Source: Ophiothrix spiculata
Taxonomy: Eukaryota > Echinodermata > Ophiuroidea > Amphilepidida > Ophiotrichidae
Strand: one strand, 5' to 3'
DNA length: 22,092 nt
Assembly: GCA_000969725.1 (NCBI GenBank)
Contig: JXSR01S005723.1
The notes under the pieces were generated by a model that worked only from the letters and a program-made list of their open reading frames with translations, was not told where the DNA came from and did no database searches. Made by a program: the position numbers and the translations under genes. Of this stretch, positions 8,669 to 18,683 are shown piece by piece (within the stretch, counting starts at the first letter, position 1; every line of letters starts with the position of its first letter).

Positions 8669-9326
8669 TATACTAAGCTCCCTCACTCTGGGGTTGAGCA
8701 CTTTACCATTTGTATGGTTTCAACTGAACTTTTTATTATCTAAATGGTCATTTATTTCCATTGAGGGCGAAATTGAGAGTGAAATCTGGATGTTGTCTTT
8801 TACCTCTACACACACGTTCTTCAGTCACCACACAGCTCAACCTGTCAGATGAATTTGTGACACCTATCCATGTACAACACTACTGTGGAGTTATATTTGA
8901 CATGAAATATTTCAAAAATAATTTTTTTTAATTGCTCCCACGTAAACAACATCTTTTAATAAAATTTACAAAACCTATTTTTCATAATGGTTATACTCAA
9001 TTTTGTAATCATTCTCTTAAATAGTGTAGAATCATTACAAAACTGGCTCCCATCATACTATACCCAGCACCACACTTGGTGCAATTTATGGCTATTTTGT
9101 TTTTCAAAAAATGGCTAGAGAGGAAGAAGTGACTTTTCCTTGTTTCAGGCATTAGAATTTTCAGATAATTATCTGATTTCAGATATTTTTATCGTCCAAA
9201 TTCAGGTAAATTGGGGCTTGATTTAACCTTTTTTAGTGGTTTATTTACCAAATTCAGATATTTTCATGGAAAATCATTCTCATGCCTGTTGTTTACAACA
9301 CTCAATCTGTGTGTTTGTTTTGATAG
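8669..9326 (+). other. End of intron 1
   Basis: There is no repeat of note after the palindrome. The acceptor is the T/G-rich TTTGTTTTGATAG ending at 9326; its pyrimidine tract is weaker than those of introns 2 and 3. A short upstream in-frame reading frame (9211 on) is intronic. Confidence 0.5.
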
Positions 9327-9414
9327 GCCAAATGATTTTATCATATGTGATGAGCCAGAAGATCTGAATGGAAATGATACAGCGAGGGAGGAGAGAGGAT
9401 CAGGCTGCTCACAG
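9327..9414 (+). CDS. TM2D2: TM2D2 exon 2: cysteine-rich lumenal region, first part
   Basis: The exon begins with the last base of codon 48 (G) and then encodes residues 49-77, from PNDFIIC to GSGCSQ. The acceptor is the T/G-rich tract ending gatag at 9326 and the donor is GTTAGT at 9415. Alignment by eye to human TM2D2: PNDFIICDEPED matches PDEFIECEDPVD, GNDTA matches GNATA (a shared glycosylation sequon, N64), and GSGC matches GYGC. Cysteines are residues 55 and 75. The open frame continues upstream of 9327 (to 9211) and downstream into the intron, but those extensions do not match the family and the splice sites exclude them. Flanking introns are phase 2 upstream and phase 0 downstream. Confidence 0.93.
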
Positions 9415-10495
9415 GTTAGTATGTATTTCCTGATTGATGCTGATCAAAATATTTAAAAAGAAATTAATCAATAAACGCCAGGTGAGATAAATATTACACA
9501 GATGTTGTACTTCATATGCATTAAGGAACCACATATAAATAATGTGGTAGGAGGGGAGGCACAACATGTAAGCACATACCCATGTAGCTGCACATATGAG
9601 TGTTAATCAATTTATGGGGAAGTAGTCGAAAAAGTTTTATGCAACCCCTAGACTCGCTTACAGCAGTTTTCTAATTCACCTGTAGATAAACAAACCTTTT
9701 GGATTGCATCATTTACGATATGTTCACATTTGGGTATTTGCAGGCTAGCCTGGACACAGGCTTGCTGGGCTGAAATCATCAGTGACTGTATGTTATCACT
9801 ATTACCATAGATGTGTATACATGGTTCTATGTATGTCTCATATTACACCATGCTTACTTTTTCTACATAGCGGCCACCAGCACACAGAAAAGAGAATCCA
9901 GACTTTATTAATATCAACAACACTGTATCTGATCACAGATTTTTGATCTGATATAACAGACATATGACCTTATTCAGGACAGGATAAATATAGCTAAATA
10001 TAGGGCGAAATTTGTCACTTTGTATGTACCACAGTGGCTAATTAAGTATTAGGATTGTGTATACTTGATTGAGTGTAACTTGTTTTGTTTTTATGGAGTT
10101 GGTATTTGGTTGTTTTTTAGGAACCATTACTATTGTGGTATTATGTCAGATTTTTTTTACTTCGATGAGTGCATTTTAAGGGTTTGTAGCTGTTATCAGT
10201 TTTTAGTGTTCATGTGTATATACTTGGGTTTGTAACTTGATGCCTTTGTTTTGGAATTTTTATTTTGTGGGCCTACTAGTGTCTATAAAAATGTCTAAAA
10301 CCAAATTTAAATTAGATGAAATTAACAATAAATTAAGATTAGGCCTATAAAGTTGAAATTCACATTGAGCTTAGGCTTTCTAGATCTCAGACAAAAGCAG
10401 CACAACGACTTGAATCAAGTCTATTTGCAGGCCAGGTTCCCAGCCCATCAAGGAAATCAGGAATGATTATTTAACTTTTTTCCAGTCAAGAAATA
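9415..10495 (+). other. Intron 2, first part: no gene seen
   Basis: AT-rich intron from donor GTTAGT. I see no inverted repeats, SINE boxes or coding signals. Confidence 0.5.
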
Positions 10496-10989
10496 GTTAT
10501 TATTGAAGTCATTAAATTTCCTACAAGTCATGATAATTGAACGCAACAAATGTGTGGAGTAAACAAGCGTATAACCTCGCGAAGTACGAAAGACTTATAT
10601 TTTCATGCGATCTTTGCGTCTAACAACCAATCAAGAAAGGCACAGTGAATTTTAGTTGTCGATGCGTACACTGTTATACTGTTGGGCAATTATTTAGCGT
10701 TGGTTAAACTATGAACAACCCAATTGTTGGGTAAATAATATTAACCAACTGTTGGTGAAATTTTACCCAATATTTGGGTAATTAGCAACAACTTTTACCC
10801 AACAGTTAGGTAATTAGCCAACATTGTACGCAACGTTGGTAATTATTTACCCAGAAGTAGGGTTGTTCATAGTTGAACCAACGTTGGGTAAATTATTTGC
10901 CCAACGTTCTAACAGTGTAGTGCCGCTCACTCTCATCACACGCACCCAACAGATTTGATTTGTAGGAAATTTAATGATTTCAATAATAG
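10496..10989. mobile_element. MITE family 'TTATTATTGAAGTCATTAAA', interrupted copy
   Basis: The left end TTATTATTGAAGTCATTAAA (from about 10497) and the right end TTTAATGATTTCAATAATAG (to 10989) are inverted repeats that continue into AATTTCCTACAA. Another element (10669-10917) is inserted in the middle. Relatives in this window are at 13387-13475 (fragment), 20793-20975 (right end missing) and 21174-21412 (complete). All share the internal GGAGTAAACAAGCGTAT-like block. Confidence 0.8.
10669..10917. mobile_element. Foldback MITE with TA target site, built of ACCCAACGTTGGGTA-like repeats
   Basis: The ends are CACTGTTA at 10669 and TAACAGTG at 10917, flanked on both sides by TA (10667-10668, 10918-10919), as for Tc1/mariner-type insertion. 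Subterminal arms continue as CTATGAACAACCC and GGGTTGTTCATAG. The interior is a series of short palindromes around CCAAC and GTTGG (for example ACCCAA.. and ..TTGGGTAA). The element is 249 bp and noncoding. It sits inside the larger MITE at 10496-10989, giving the relative insertion order. Confidence 0.85.
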
Positions 10990-11332
10990 GGAATTTGAAA
11001 TCAGGGAATAGTCAGGGAATTTTAACTGGCTTAAAAATCAAAGTAAACATTTTTCCCAATGTGTCAGTTCTCTATACTTCATAGGATTTGAAAAGTATGG
11101 TAACCTGTTTTGAATTTTTTGTAAAGTAATTGTCAGGGAAAATCAGGGAATTTTGTTTTCTAAAAATGCTGGGAACTATGATTTGGTCATATCTAGCTTA
11201 CCCATTCGTTAGCCACTCTTTCTACATGTAACCATTTTTTGGGACACCTGGTAATGGAATTTGAAGGAATATTTTCTTGCATGTCACCATTTCATCACCA
11301 TTGCTATTTTACTCCCCTTTTCTATTTTTCAG

Positions 11333-11448
11333 TATGGCAAAGATAAATATGATGAGGTCCAGAAAACATCCGTGGAGTGCCGTATTCTCGATGATATAGA
11401 ATGTTTTGGAAATAGGACTTTCATTAAAGAAGGTGTACCGTGTATAAA
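11333..11448 (+). CDS. TM2D2: TM2D2 exon 3: cysteine-rich lumenal region, second part
   Basis: The exon encodes residues 78-115 and two bases of Lys116. The acceptor is a clear pyrimidine tract ending ttttcag at 11332; the donor is GTAAGT at 11449-11454. Cysteines at 93, 101 and 114 match those of human TM2D2 in the strings KTSVEC (human HTSVQC), DDIEC (DGIEC), NRTFIKEGVPCIK (PRTFLRENKPCIK). N104-R-T is a potential glycosylation sequon not present at the same place in human. The exon ends immediately before the YTGHYF start of the first membrane segment, so the lumenal and membrane parts of the protein lie on separate exons. The intron after it is phase 2 and over 7 kb long. Confidence 0.94.
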
Positions 11449-11532
11449 GTAAGTTTTGCTTGAACCTGGAGTGTCAAAACAATTTAATGAATTTAGGATT
11501 TATGAACATATGGATAAAAATAACCCTTTTCA

Positions 11533-11593
11533 AACTGATTTTGGGGGTCCAGTGAACTGAAATTTTAACTAAATTTAGCCTCCTGAGCTGAGA
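11533..11593 (+). mobile_element. Fragment of the CCCGGGGG-ended element
   Basis: GATTTTGGGGGTCCAGTGAA and GAACTGAAATTTTAACTAAA followed by TAGCCTCCTGAGCTGA match the interior of the 1276-1616 element (about 1380-1437) with moderate divergence. No termini remain. Confidence 0.65.
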
Positions 11594-12020
11594 AGTATTT
11601 TTCTTCTGCTGTATTTCCCCTCACATTTTCAAAAGACATCTGATTTAGAAAGCATGAACCTATCTGCTGCCATCATTAATCTAGAATAATTATGTTTATG
11701 CACTTGGTGGCAGTATTTGAAAAATTGTACATAGAACATCACACACATGTGCTTGTTCAATATGTTCCACAAGATTTATCACCATGCATGGCTGTCTCTC
11801 AAAAACAATTTGATTAATTGCAAATAGATCAGTATTATAGTATTGTAAATGCAGAGAGACAACCTAGCAATGGCATTTTATTAGAATAATGAAAATGATT
11901 AGTCTGTATTTCAATCATTTTATATCAAATTGGATTTTAATCAAGATTGTAATCCTATATTTATTAAACGGGTTATTAAAGCAATGTCATTGTGCAGTAA
12001 CTGAAGTAAATATCAGTATG
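11594..12020 (+). other. Intron 3, first part: no gene seen
   Basis: AT-rich intron with no recognisable gene, RNA or repeat. Confidence 0.45.
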
Positions 12021-12027
12021 GTGCAAC

Positions 12028-12200
12028 TAAATTTAGCACAGCAGTAGTTCCCTCACTTTGCACCAATGAGGTCCTGGGTTCAATTCCTACCCGGCGCTTT
12101 ATGTGCATTTGTTTTTCAGTCCATGCTCGCTTCCGCAGGATTTTCTCCGCATATTCCGGTCTTTCTCCTGCATTCAAAAACTGAATTTTAAAACATCTCA
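12028..12200 (+). mobile_element. tRNA-derived SINE, plus strand
   Basis: An A-box-like TTAGCACAGCAGTAG is followed by a B box GGTTCAATTCC at 12078-12088 and CCCGGCGC. The body contains CCGCAGGATTTTCTCCGCAT and ATTCCGGTCTTTCTCCTGCA, a segment that resembles a conserved body of several invertebrate SINEs (from memory: TTTTCTCCGGGTTCTCCGGTTTCCTCC). T-stem pairing is poor, so it is not a working tRNA. A 3' boundary is not clear. Confidence 0.65.
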
Positions 12201-13002
12201 TTGGAGCTCAGTTGAATTAAAGCTTCCTTTAGCATACTTGGTACCAAGTACCAAGTTGGGTTTCCTTGGTGAAAGCATAAACAGGATTTTAAATTTATAA
12301 GTGGCAGTTTTCTTAGTAGGGTACTCAGATACAATGGCTACGCATTTTTGGACAAACTGTATTTGAGTAAGGTTTAGTATCAATTTAAAGGACTAACATG
12401 GATTTCATTTAGATTAAACACTTATGGAGCCTCTTCTATGAAAAAATCTTGATGATATGATGTATCAAAGTCAAGAAATCAAATCCACACAGAAATGGAT
12501 AAAATTGAAAGAGCAATGTAATTTTTGAAACGATTTAAGAGCTAAATATGTAAATTAAGTACCTAATTTGCATAATTTAAAATTGCTTTAAAACTAATCA
12601 GATTTATGTTAAAGAGGGAAATCACAACCAATAGATTTAGCTAAAATTCTTCTATGGCTAGAAGCAGCCATTCAGGAGTTGTAGCTTCAGAAAAAATATC
12701 TGCTCACAATTTCTTGCTGAAATCAAACCCGTGATGAACAAAAAAGTGCAGTTTGCGGTGAAAATATGTGATGTGGATCCACTTTTTAACGACCTTGAAA
12801 TTTTTTTTATGTTCAGGTATAGTTAATGCATGGAAAAACATTTCAAATTAAAATAATAACAATATCTAGCTGTTTTAAATCATCTTTACCCAGAAGACAA
12901 AGATGCATGCTACATCCATCCATTGATTAATTGTTTGAAATTAAACATTGTTGTGTTCTGTCCAATTGTTATCACGTATAGATTGGGTTCATTGTGAAAT
13001 AT
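12201..13002 (+). other. Intron 3 stretch without a gene
   Basis: Unremarkable AT-rich sequence; a short TTGGTACCAAGTACCAAG repeat is at about 12239-12256. No gene or RNA is supported. Confidence 0.45.
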
Positions 13003-13380
13003 AGGCTGGGGTCAGACGAATGACGAGGTTGCATTTACTACTATAAATTTTACTCTCGTAATACGTCTGACCCGTATTTATTACAATCGGGTCGTTGTCG
13101 CTTTAAAAAAATGGACAACAACAGTTTTATTGTTATAAACTTGAAAGTAATGTTGTGAAAACCCTGTGTGACCCCACCTCGTAATTAATTACGACATTGC
13201 ATTACTATTATTGTCTGCATGCTGAAAATGATGTGCTAATCCCATCTCGTAATTAATTATGACATTGTTTTTATTGCAGTAAATGCAAGATCAAAATATG
13301 TGTGACCGCATGTCGTAATTAATTAAGACATTAAATTTATTGTAATAAATAAATGTTGTCGTTCGTCTGACCCTGGCCTT
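13002..13380. mobile_element. TIR element with three TAATTAATTA palindrome repeats
   Basis: AGGCTGGGGTCAGACGAATG at the left (about 13002) pairs with CGTTCGTCTGACCCTGGCCT at the right (to about 13379), with a few mismatches. Inside, CTCGTAATTAATTACGACAT-like units lie at 13178, 13246 and 13312, a 66-68 bp period, and a partial fourth (CTCGTAATACG) near 13054. The unit itself is a palindrome centred on TAATTAATTA. No coding capacity. Superfamily and target duplication are not clear. Confidence 0.8.
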
Positions 13381-13386
13381 AGTATA

Positions 13387-13475
13387 CTATTATTGAAGTC
13401 ATAAAAATTTCCTGCACATGAAATTTTAAACACAACAAATGCATAGAGTAAACAAGCATATCACCTGAAGTAGTC
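13387..13475 (+). mobile_element. Fragment of the TTATTATTGAAGTC MITE family
   Basis: CTATTATTGAAGTCATAAAA followed by ATTTCCTGCACATGAAATTT and GAGTAAACAAGCATATCACC matches the left part of the copy at 10496. The rest of the element is missing. It directly adjoins the preceding TIR element. Confidence 0.7.
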
Positions 13476-13838
13476 TTAGATAGCTAAATGTACCTGCAAT
13501 GACCATGATTGCAATTTATTTACTAGATTCTGTTAATGTATAAAACGATTCACAGCACTGCAGAAAATTAATCATATTAATGTGGTGTATCTAATCATAC
13601 TACAAATCCCTGGTCTGTAACATATTTTTGTACATTGATGTGAAAGGTAATTTGATTGAAATAGACTATTAGCTGGTCAAGCCATCGTTTATGGTGTAGA
13701 ATTTAATTCTGCCTTAAAGAAGTAATGCAAACAGTGTGTACAATTAACTGTTGGATTGCTGCGCAAAGCCAGATGCAACTGCCGTGTTCTTAATGGTGTT
13801 TATGCACATTCTGTTATTGCATTCTACATTGCAATTCA
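13476..13838 (+). other. Intron 3 stretch without a gene
   Basis: No repeat or gene was recognised here. Confidence 0.45.
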
Positions 13839-13839
13839 T

Positions 13840-14568
13840 TAAGGGGTGAAAGCACATCACTCATTATTGCATTTTTGCAAATTTATTTTGTACCATAACT
13901 TTTGAACAAAGTGCTTAAAGTTAATAAAAGTATACATTTCCAGAAAGGAATTTTTACAAGGAACATGATGGTGATGTTGATTTTTGACCAAAAATCACAT
14001 TTTTTGAGAAAATCACGAAAAACACATTTTTTTGCCATTTTGGTTTCCAACCAAGCTAAAAATAACATTTTTTGAAAAAATGACCTAGGAATGGGTATTT
14101 TAATTTTAAACACTCACTCGCATGTTGCGTCTTTTTTACTTTTTTGGATTTTGGCTAATTTTTGGATTTTCATCCCAAATAAGGTCAAAAAATGGCCAAA
14201 AATGGAAAAAAGTGAATTTTTGACCTTATTTGGCATGAAAATCAAAAAATTGGCCAAAATCCAAAAGAGTAAAAAAGACGCAACATGCGAGTGAGTGTTT
14301 AAAATTGAAATACCCATTCCTAGGTCATTTTTTCAAAAAATGATATTTTTAGCTTGGTTGGAAACCCAAATGGCCAAAAAATGTGTTTTTCGTGATTTTC
14401 TCAAAAAATGTGATTTTTGGTTAAAAATCAACATCACCATCATGTTCCTTGTGAAAATTCCTTTCTGGAAATGTATACTTTTATTAACTTTAAGCACTTT
14501 GTTCAAAAGTTATGGTACAAAATAAATTTGCAAAAATGCAACAATGAGTGATGTGCTTTCACCCCTTA
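13840..14568. mobile_element. 729-bp near-perfect palindrome (foldback element)
   Basis: The sequence starts TAAGGGGTGAAAGCACATCA and ends with its complement TGATGTGCTTTCACCCCTTA. The two arms of about 355 bp are inverted copies with few mismatches, centred near 14204 with almost no loop. Each arm holds a mirrored 76-codon open frame (minus 13883-14113, plus 14295-14525) differing at only 4 residues; the composition and the palindrome itself argue that these are noncoding. No target duplication is evident. The intron RNA would form a ~350-bp stem. Confidence 0.92.
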
Positions 14569-15333
14569 GGGTACAAGATTAATACAATATACAGAAAACA
14601 ATGGTGTTAACAGGTCCCATAATCCGTGTTTTTAATCTTTAACATACAAGTTACTGTTTTCATGTTACATTAAAAAGGCTTTCATGAATGTTAAATTAAA
14701 AAAACTCTATGGGTGCAGGTTCAGCTAGACCAAATGATATTCAAAAGCAAATTAATGGTATACCATGAAATATGTCCATACAGTTCATTTAAGCCTTTCT
14801 AGTCTGGTTCAGACTAAAATGAGTAAGGGTTCTGAGAAAGTCAAAGAACTGGAAAAGAGATACATGTAAAGTTTATTTCCTTTTAAAAACTGGCTTAAAT
14901 TATGATGAATTGGGGTCTTAGAAAGCAAAAGAACTTTCAAAATTCTGACGACAAGCAAAATTGTAGCCAGAAGGATTTGCAGTTAGGTAGGAATTACTTT
15001 CAGTGACAACACAATGTTAAAGATGAAAGGCTGTTGCGAGTATTTGCAAATGACTTAGTCAACACCCATCACTCTATATTAGCAAGCCAATGTCACACTG
15101 TTCAATACCATTATACTTTCGTTTATTTGTTGCTGGGGTTTTTTTTTCGTCAAAGCTCATTGATACTATGATAGCAACTACCAATGAAATAGTGACAACC
15201 TCAAAGTGACTAAAGATGGCTCAGCCTAGCATAGAAGGGTTGTGGTCTTCAATGAAATTGGCTTGGAATCACAACTAATTTGTTGCCATCAGAAAAGTAT
15301 CTGCAGCTGTCATTGGCAATTTGTTAGAAACAA
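14569..15333 (+). other. Intron 3 stretch without a gene
   Basis: AT-rich unique-looking intron. No inverted repeats or coding signals were seen. Confidence 0.45.
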
Positions 15334-15334
15334 T

Positions 15335-17284
15335 TAAGGTGTCTTAGCACAGATAGAATTCCTCTATTTATTTTTTGATATATGGTGTTTTCATATGTGC
15401 TGATCACATTTCTGAAATAAAAAAGGGGGTCACCGACTTAGTTTTTGAGAAAAATCCATTCAAAAAACACTGTTTTACCACTTTTTACCATTGACTTCTA
15501 TGGTAAAATGAACATAAATACGACAAAAACACTTGTATTTAAAAAACGACTCTATTTTTTCTCTTTTTCACATATGCTTTGGTCCTTCTTAAAAATAGTT
15601 CTTTAAAAAAACTCTAATAAAAGACATGGGCACTGACTTACGTTTTGAGATATTAAGCAAAATTAGGCAAAAAAATTGCATTTTTTTTTTTTGTAATGAC
15701 TATTACCTTAAGCAATGTGCGCTTTGAGCCCTGGGCCATCAGGAGTAACAAGCATGGTCTTACGTGTGAATATAAAAATGATGCACATGTAAGGTCACGT
15801 TTTATTTAAGTGCAAGATACAGTACACTAGAAAGTATGCTAAAAGCCTGGGATAAATACCTTAAAATTGTGTCCCACACGGCTGATATTAGGGATGTCAA
15901 TTAGTGTAGAAAAATCCGTGCTGGTTTGAAATTTACTTTCAAGTACCTTCACTTTCGACTCTTCGTTGAGGGATTTAATAATGTTTAAAATAATTAAAAA
16001 TGTAACTATTTAAAGAACTTCAGCTTCTTTTAATATTGAGGGGGTTCCATTTAGTTTTTAATCATAAAACAAGCATATTACACTTGATTGAATGTTCGTA
16101 TGTTTTCATAAATGAGCAGCTCTGTGTGAAAAATGGACCACAGGTCTCCGTTCAAACTCAAATTAAGCCCCGTTCTGCGGTATAGCGCGTTGTACAAAAA
16201 AGCATTTCGCGATATGATTCACTCACTTTTAGGTAAATAGTAAACAACTATTTTAAAGGAGATAGATCCATTGTTCTATTTATGAAGGACACTTTGTGGA
16301 AATTACCTTTTGTACTTCACAGCAGTCAATCAAAACCCCAGACCACCGCCCCGGTCGGAGATCTCTCAATACTTTTGCAATCCCCGGATGACACAGGACG
16401 TCTCTGAAAAAGTGTCTTACATCATTACAACCGGTAGATATTCGTGATCACAATGGTATATTTTTTGACTTTCAACAACGAATGAATCACTTCGCGAAAT
16501 CCACTTCAAACCCAATACTACCACAATCTCCTGTGTGTTTTATGAATCCCCGCAAGCAGGCAAACAATCATTGCTCTGTTTGCAGCTACTATCGGCACAA
16601 ACATTGGCTGGACATTGCAAAACACGCCAACATTTTCTTTCGTCTTTTTGGATGGTATCAGTTAAAATAGTTGTGAATTTGGTTCAAAATTAGGATGTTA
16701 CTCACATGCACCCGTCTTTCATGTCATTAATCCAGTAAAAATCAGTAAAATAGTGTAGAAATAAGTACTCAGGTTAGGGGGTAAGAACAGTTATTGTAGT
16801 TGCAATTATTTACCGCACCTTACTAGTTTAACGTCATTGGCTGTGCTGTGTTGTTTATTTACCACACTCCCGTTATACACATTGTCAAATGGGTCCATTT
16901 GTTGAAATTGAACAAATGACCTCAAATTTGGGTGGATATTTTCAAAGACGAAGTTAGATATGGGATTTTTTGGACGCTTAGCTACTGTCAGGCCCTGGTA
17001 GAAGAAAAATAATTTAAAACAAATCAGTTTCTTAGTTTGTTTGTCATTTTTACACGCCCCTAAATTCCTTATGTTGACATTTTCTCTAATTTACCCCTAT
17101 TTATAGCTGAAATAGGGGCAAATTTTTCAGACAAAATATTTAATATCTCCGGAACCGCTTGACCCACAAATGTGATCTTGGTGTCATGGAAACAAATTGA
17201 ATAGGAATTTTTATTTTCCCGTTGATATCCCTACTGATATCAGCTCACTCGTGTCCAACACTGTTTCTGTGCTAAGCCACCTTA
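15335..17284. mobile_element. Candidate ~1.95-kb non-autonomous DNA transposon
   Basis: TAAGGTGTCTTAGCACAGA at 15335-15353 and its complement TCTGTGCTAAGCCACCTTA at 17266-17284 match at 18 of 19 positions. Nothing resembling a transposase lies between; open frames are short. Inside, ATTTCGCGATATGATTC at 16204-16220 has an inverted partner at 16484-16500 (15 of 17). ACCATTGACTTCTATGGT (about 15488) is a small palindrome. Flanking duplication is ambiguous (ATT or TTA). The pairing over 2 kb could be two separate end fragments. Confidence 0.55.
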
Positions 17285-17357
17285 TTTAGCTACACATGAT
17301 GACCGGCAAGAAATTCAAAATTGCAAATCGCAGCTATCATAGGGGAATACAACACTT

Positions 17358-17690
17358 TGGCCAAAGTTATTTTGGCCAATATCACTTAGGCCAAGATTAT
17401 TTTGGCCTAAATAATTTTGGCCAATTCTATTTCGGCCTTACTATATCATGTCCAAATATATTTCGTCCAAAGTTATTTGGGCCAATTGTAATTTTGTCCT
17501 ACCACTATTTTGGCCAAATATATTTTGTCCAAAGTTATTTGGGTCAATAGTTATTTTGTCCTACCACTATTTTGGCCAAATATATTTCGCCCAAAGTTAT
17601 TTGGGCAAATTGTTATTTGGTCCAAAATTATTTTATCCAAGAGTCACTTTGTCCTATTACCCTATTTTGTCAAAAAATATTTTGCCCCAG
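17358..17690 (+). repeat. 62-bp tandem array, left arm
   Basis: The array is built of ATTTTGGCCAAATATATTTC, GTCCAAAGTTATTTGGGCCA and ATTTTGTCCTACCACT blocks. The units at about 17505 and 17567 are nearly identical, while the outer units are diverged and shortened. It is the inverted counterpart of the right-arm array. Confidence 0.85.
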
Positions 17691-18222
17691 TGTTAATTTC
17701 TTCATGTAGTTTCTATAGTTTGTGTATTCATTCACAAGTGCAGATTTTCATAAGAGTGTTGGGTGTTTGTAGCACGTGGTATTCTAGAACAGGGGACTAT
17801 GAGGGAAAATAAACCCAGATTTAAATGGTTACCAAATCTGTGGATTCCTTCTCATCTTCGTCATTTCTATTCTTTATGATTCCTACTTTGTTTTGTACAG
17901 TGACCGTTTAACTGTGATTGTGTGGGGAAATTAAAAGGAAACAGGGAATTTTCTTCCTAACAAAAAAGAACTGTTACAACCCCCTTTCTTGGTGCCCAGT
18001 TGCTTTTGAAAACGAGGATTTTAAATACTACCCGCAACAGTGTCGTCCATTTCTTTCATATACTTTTTAAAAAATTATGAATTAATAACTCAAATTCAAA
18101 TTGTTTTATTAAGAACATCTAGTGTACATCATAACTTACCTTGGACAAAATACTGGTAGAACAAAATAATGATTGGTCCAACTAACTTGGACAAAATATA
18201 TTTGGACAAAATATTGGTAGGA

Positions 18223-18311
18223 CAATCAATCAATCAATGATACACAGTACTTGCATGGAATGCATACCCATGAAGGAGTCGATTCGTTCAGAGGACCAAC
18301 GGCTTTATATA
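18223..18311. other. ~88-bp non-repeat insert inside the 62-bp array
   Basis: At GGTAGGACAA the array stops, is replaced by TCAATCAATCAATGATACAC and about 68 more unique bases, and resumes with ACAATTGGCCC. No target duplication is evident. It may be a small insertion or filler DNA from repair. Confidence 0.6.
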
Positions 18312-18621
18312 ACAATTGGCCCAAATAACTTTGGACGAAATATATTTGGACAAAATACTGGTAGGACAAAATAACGATTGGCCCAAATAACTTTGGACAA
18401 AATGTATTTGGCCAAAACAGTGGTAGGACAAAATAACAATTGGCCCAAATAACTTTGGACGAAATATATTTGGCCAAAATATTGGTAGGACAAAATAACA
18501 ATTGGCCCAAATAACTTTGGACGAAATATATTTGGCCAAAATAGTTATAGGACAAAATAACGATTGGCCTAAATAATTTTTGACCAAATATATTTGGACA
18601 AAGTGTTTTTGGACAAAATAA
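18312..18621 (-). repeat. 62-bp tandem array, right arm
   Basis: Five units of exactly 62 bp share ACAATTGGCCCAAATAACTT, GGACGAAATATATTTGG and GGTAGGACAAAATA with few differences. Degenerate units extend to about 18670 and a separate set lies at 18128-18222. Confidence 0.93.
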
Positions 18622-18683
18622 TATTGGCCGAAATGTATTTGGCCAAAACGTTTTTGGCCGAAACGTACTACACCCTATCATAG

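Larger units (their letters stand above)
17343..18674. mobile_element. Foldback transposon with inverted 62-bp repeat arrays and 9-bp target duplication
   Basis: CTATCATAG occurs directly at 17334-17342 and 18675-18683, a 9-bp duplication. Between them, the left part (about 17355-17690) carries a 62-bp repeat reading TTTTGGCCAAATATATTTCG..., and the right part (about 18128-18670) carries the same repeat in reverse orientation. In the right array five consecutive units start at 18312, 18374, 18436, 18498 and 18560, an exact 62-bp period. A nonrepetitive centre (about 17700-18127) forms the loop. Foldback elements with tandem subterminal repeats and 9-bp duplications are known in the Mutator/FB-like group; that assignment is inference. 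The repeating peptides in several frames are by-products of the 62-bp period. Confidence 0.85.

Noticed and set aside
9211..9326. Upstream extension of exon 2 as a coding start
   Set aside because: The extension lacks similarity to TM2D2, and exon 1 with signal peptide and matching splice phase explains the N-terminus.
12040..12090. Plus-strand tRNA gene
   Set aside because: The stems do not pair properly and SINE-like body sequence follows.
13883..14525. Two mirrored 76-codon open frames as genes
   Set aside because: They are the same sequence on the two arms of a palindrome, with low-complexity composition and no family resemblance.
18128..18670. CRISPR-like regular array
   Set aside because: Units are contiguous 62-bp repeats without unique spacers and lie in an animal intron as part of a foldback element.
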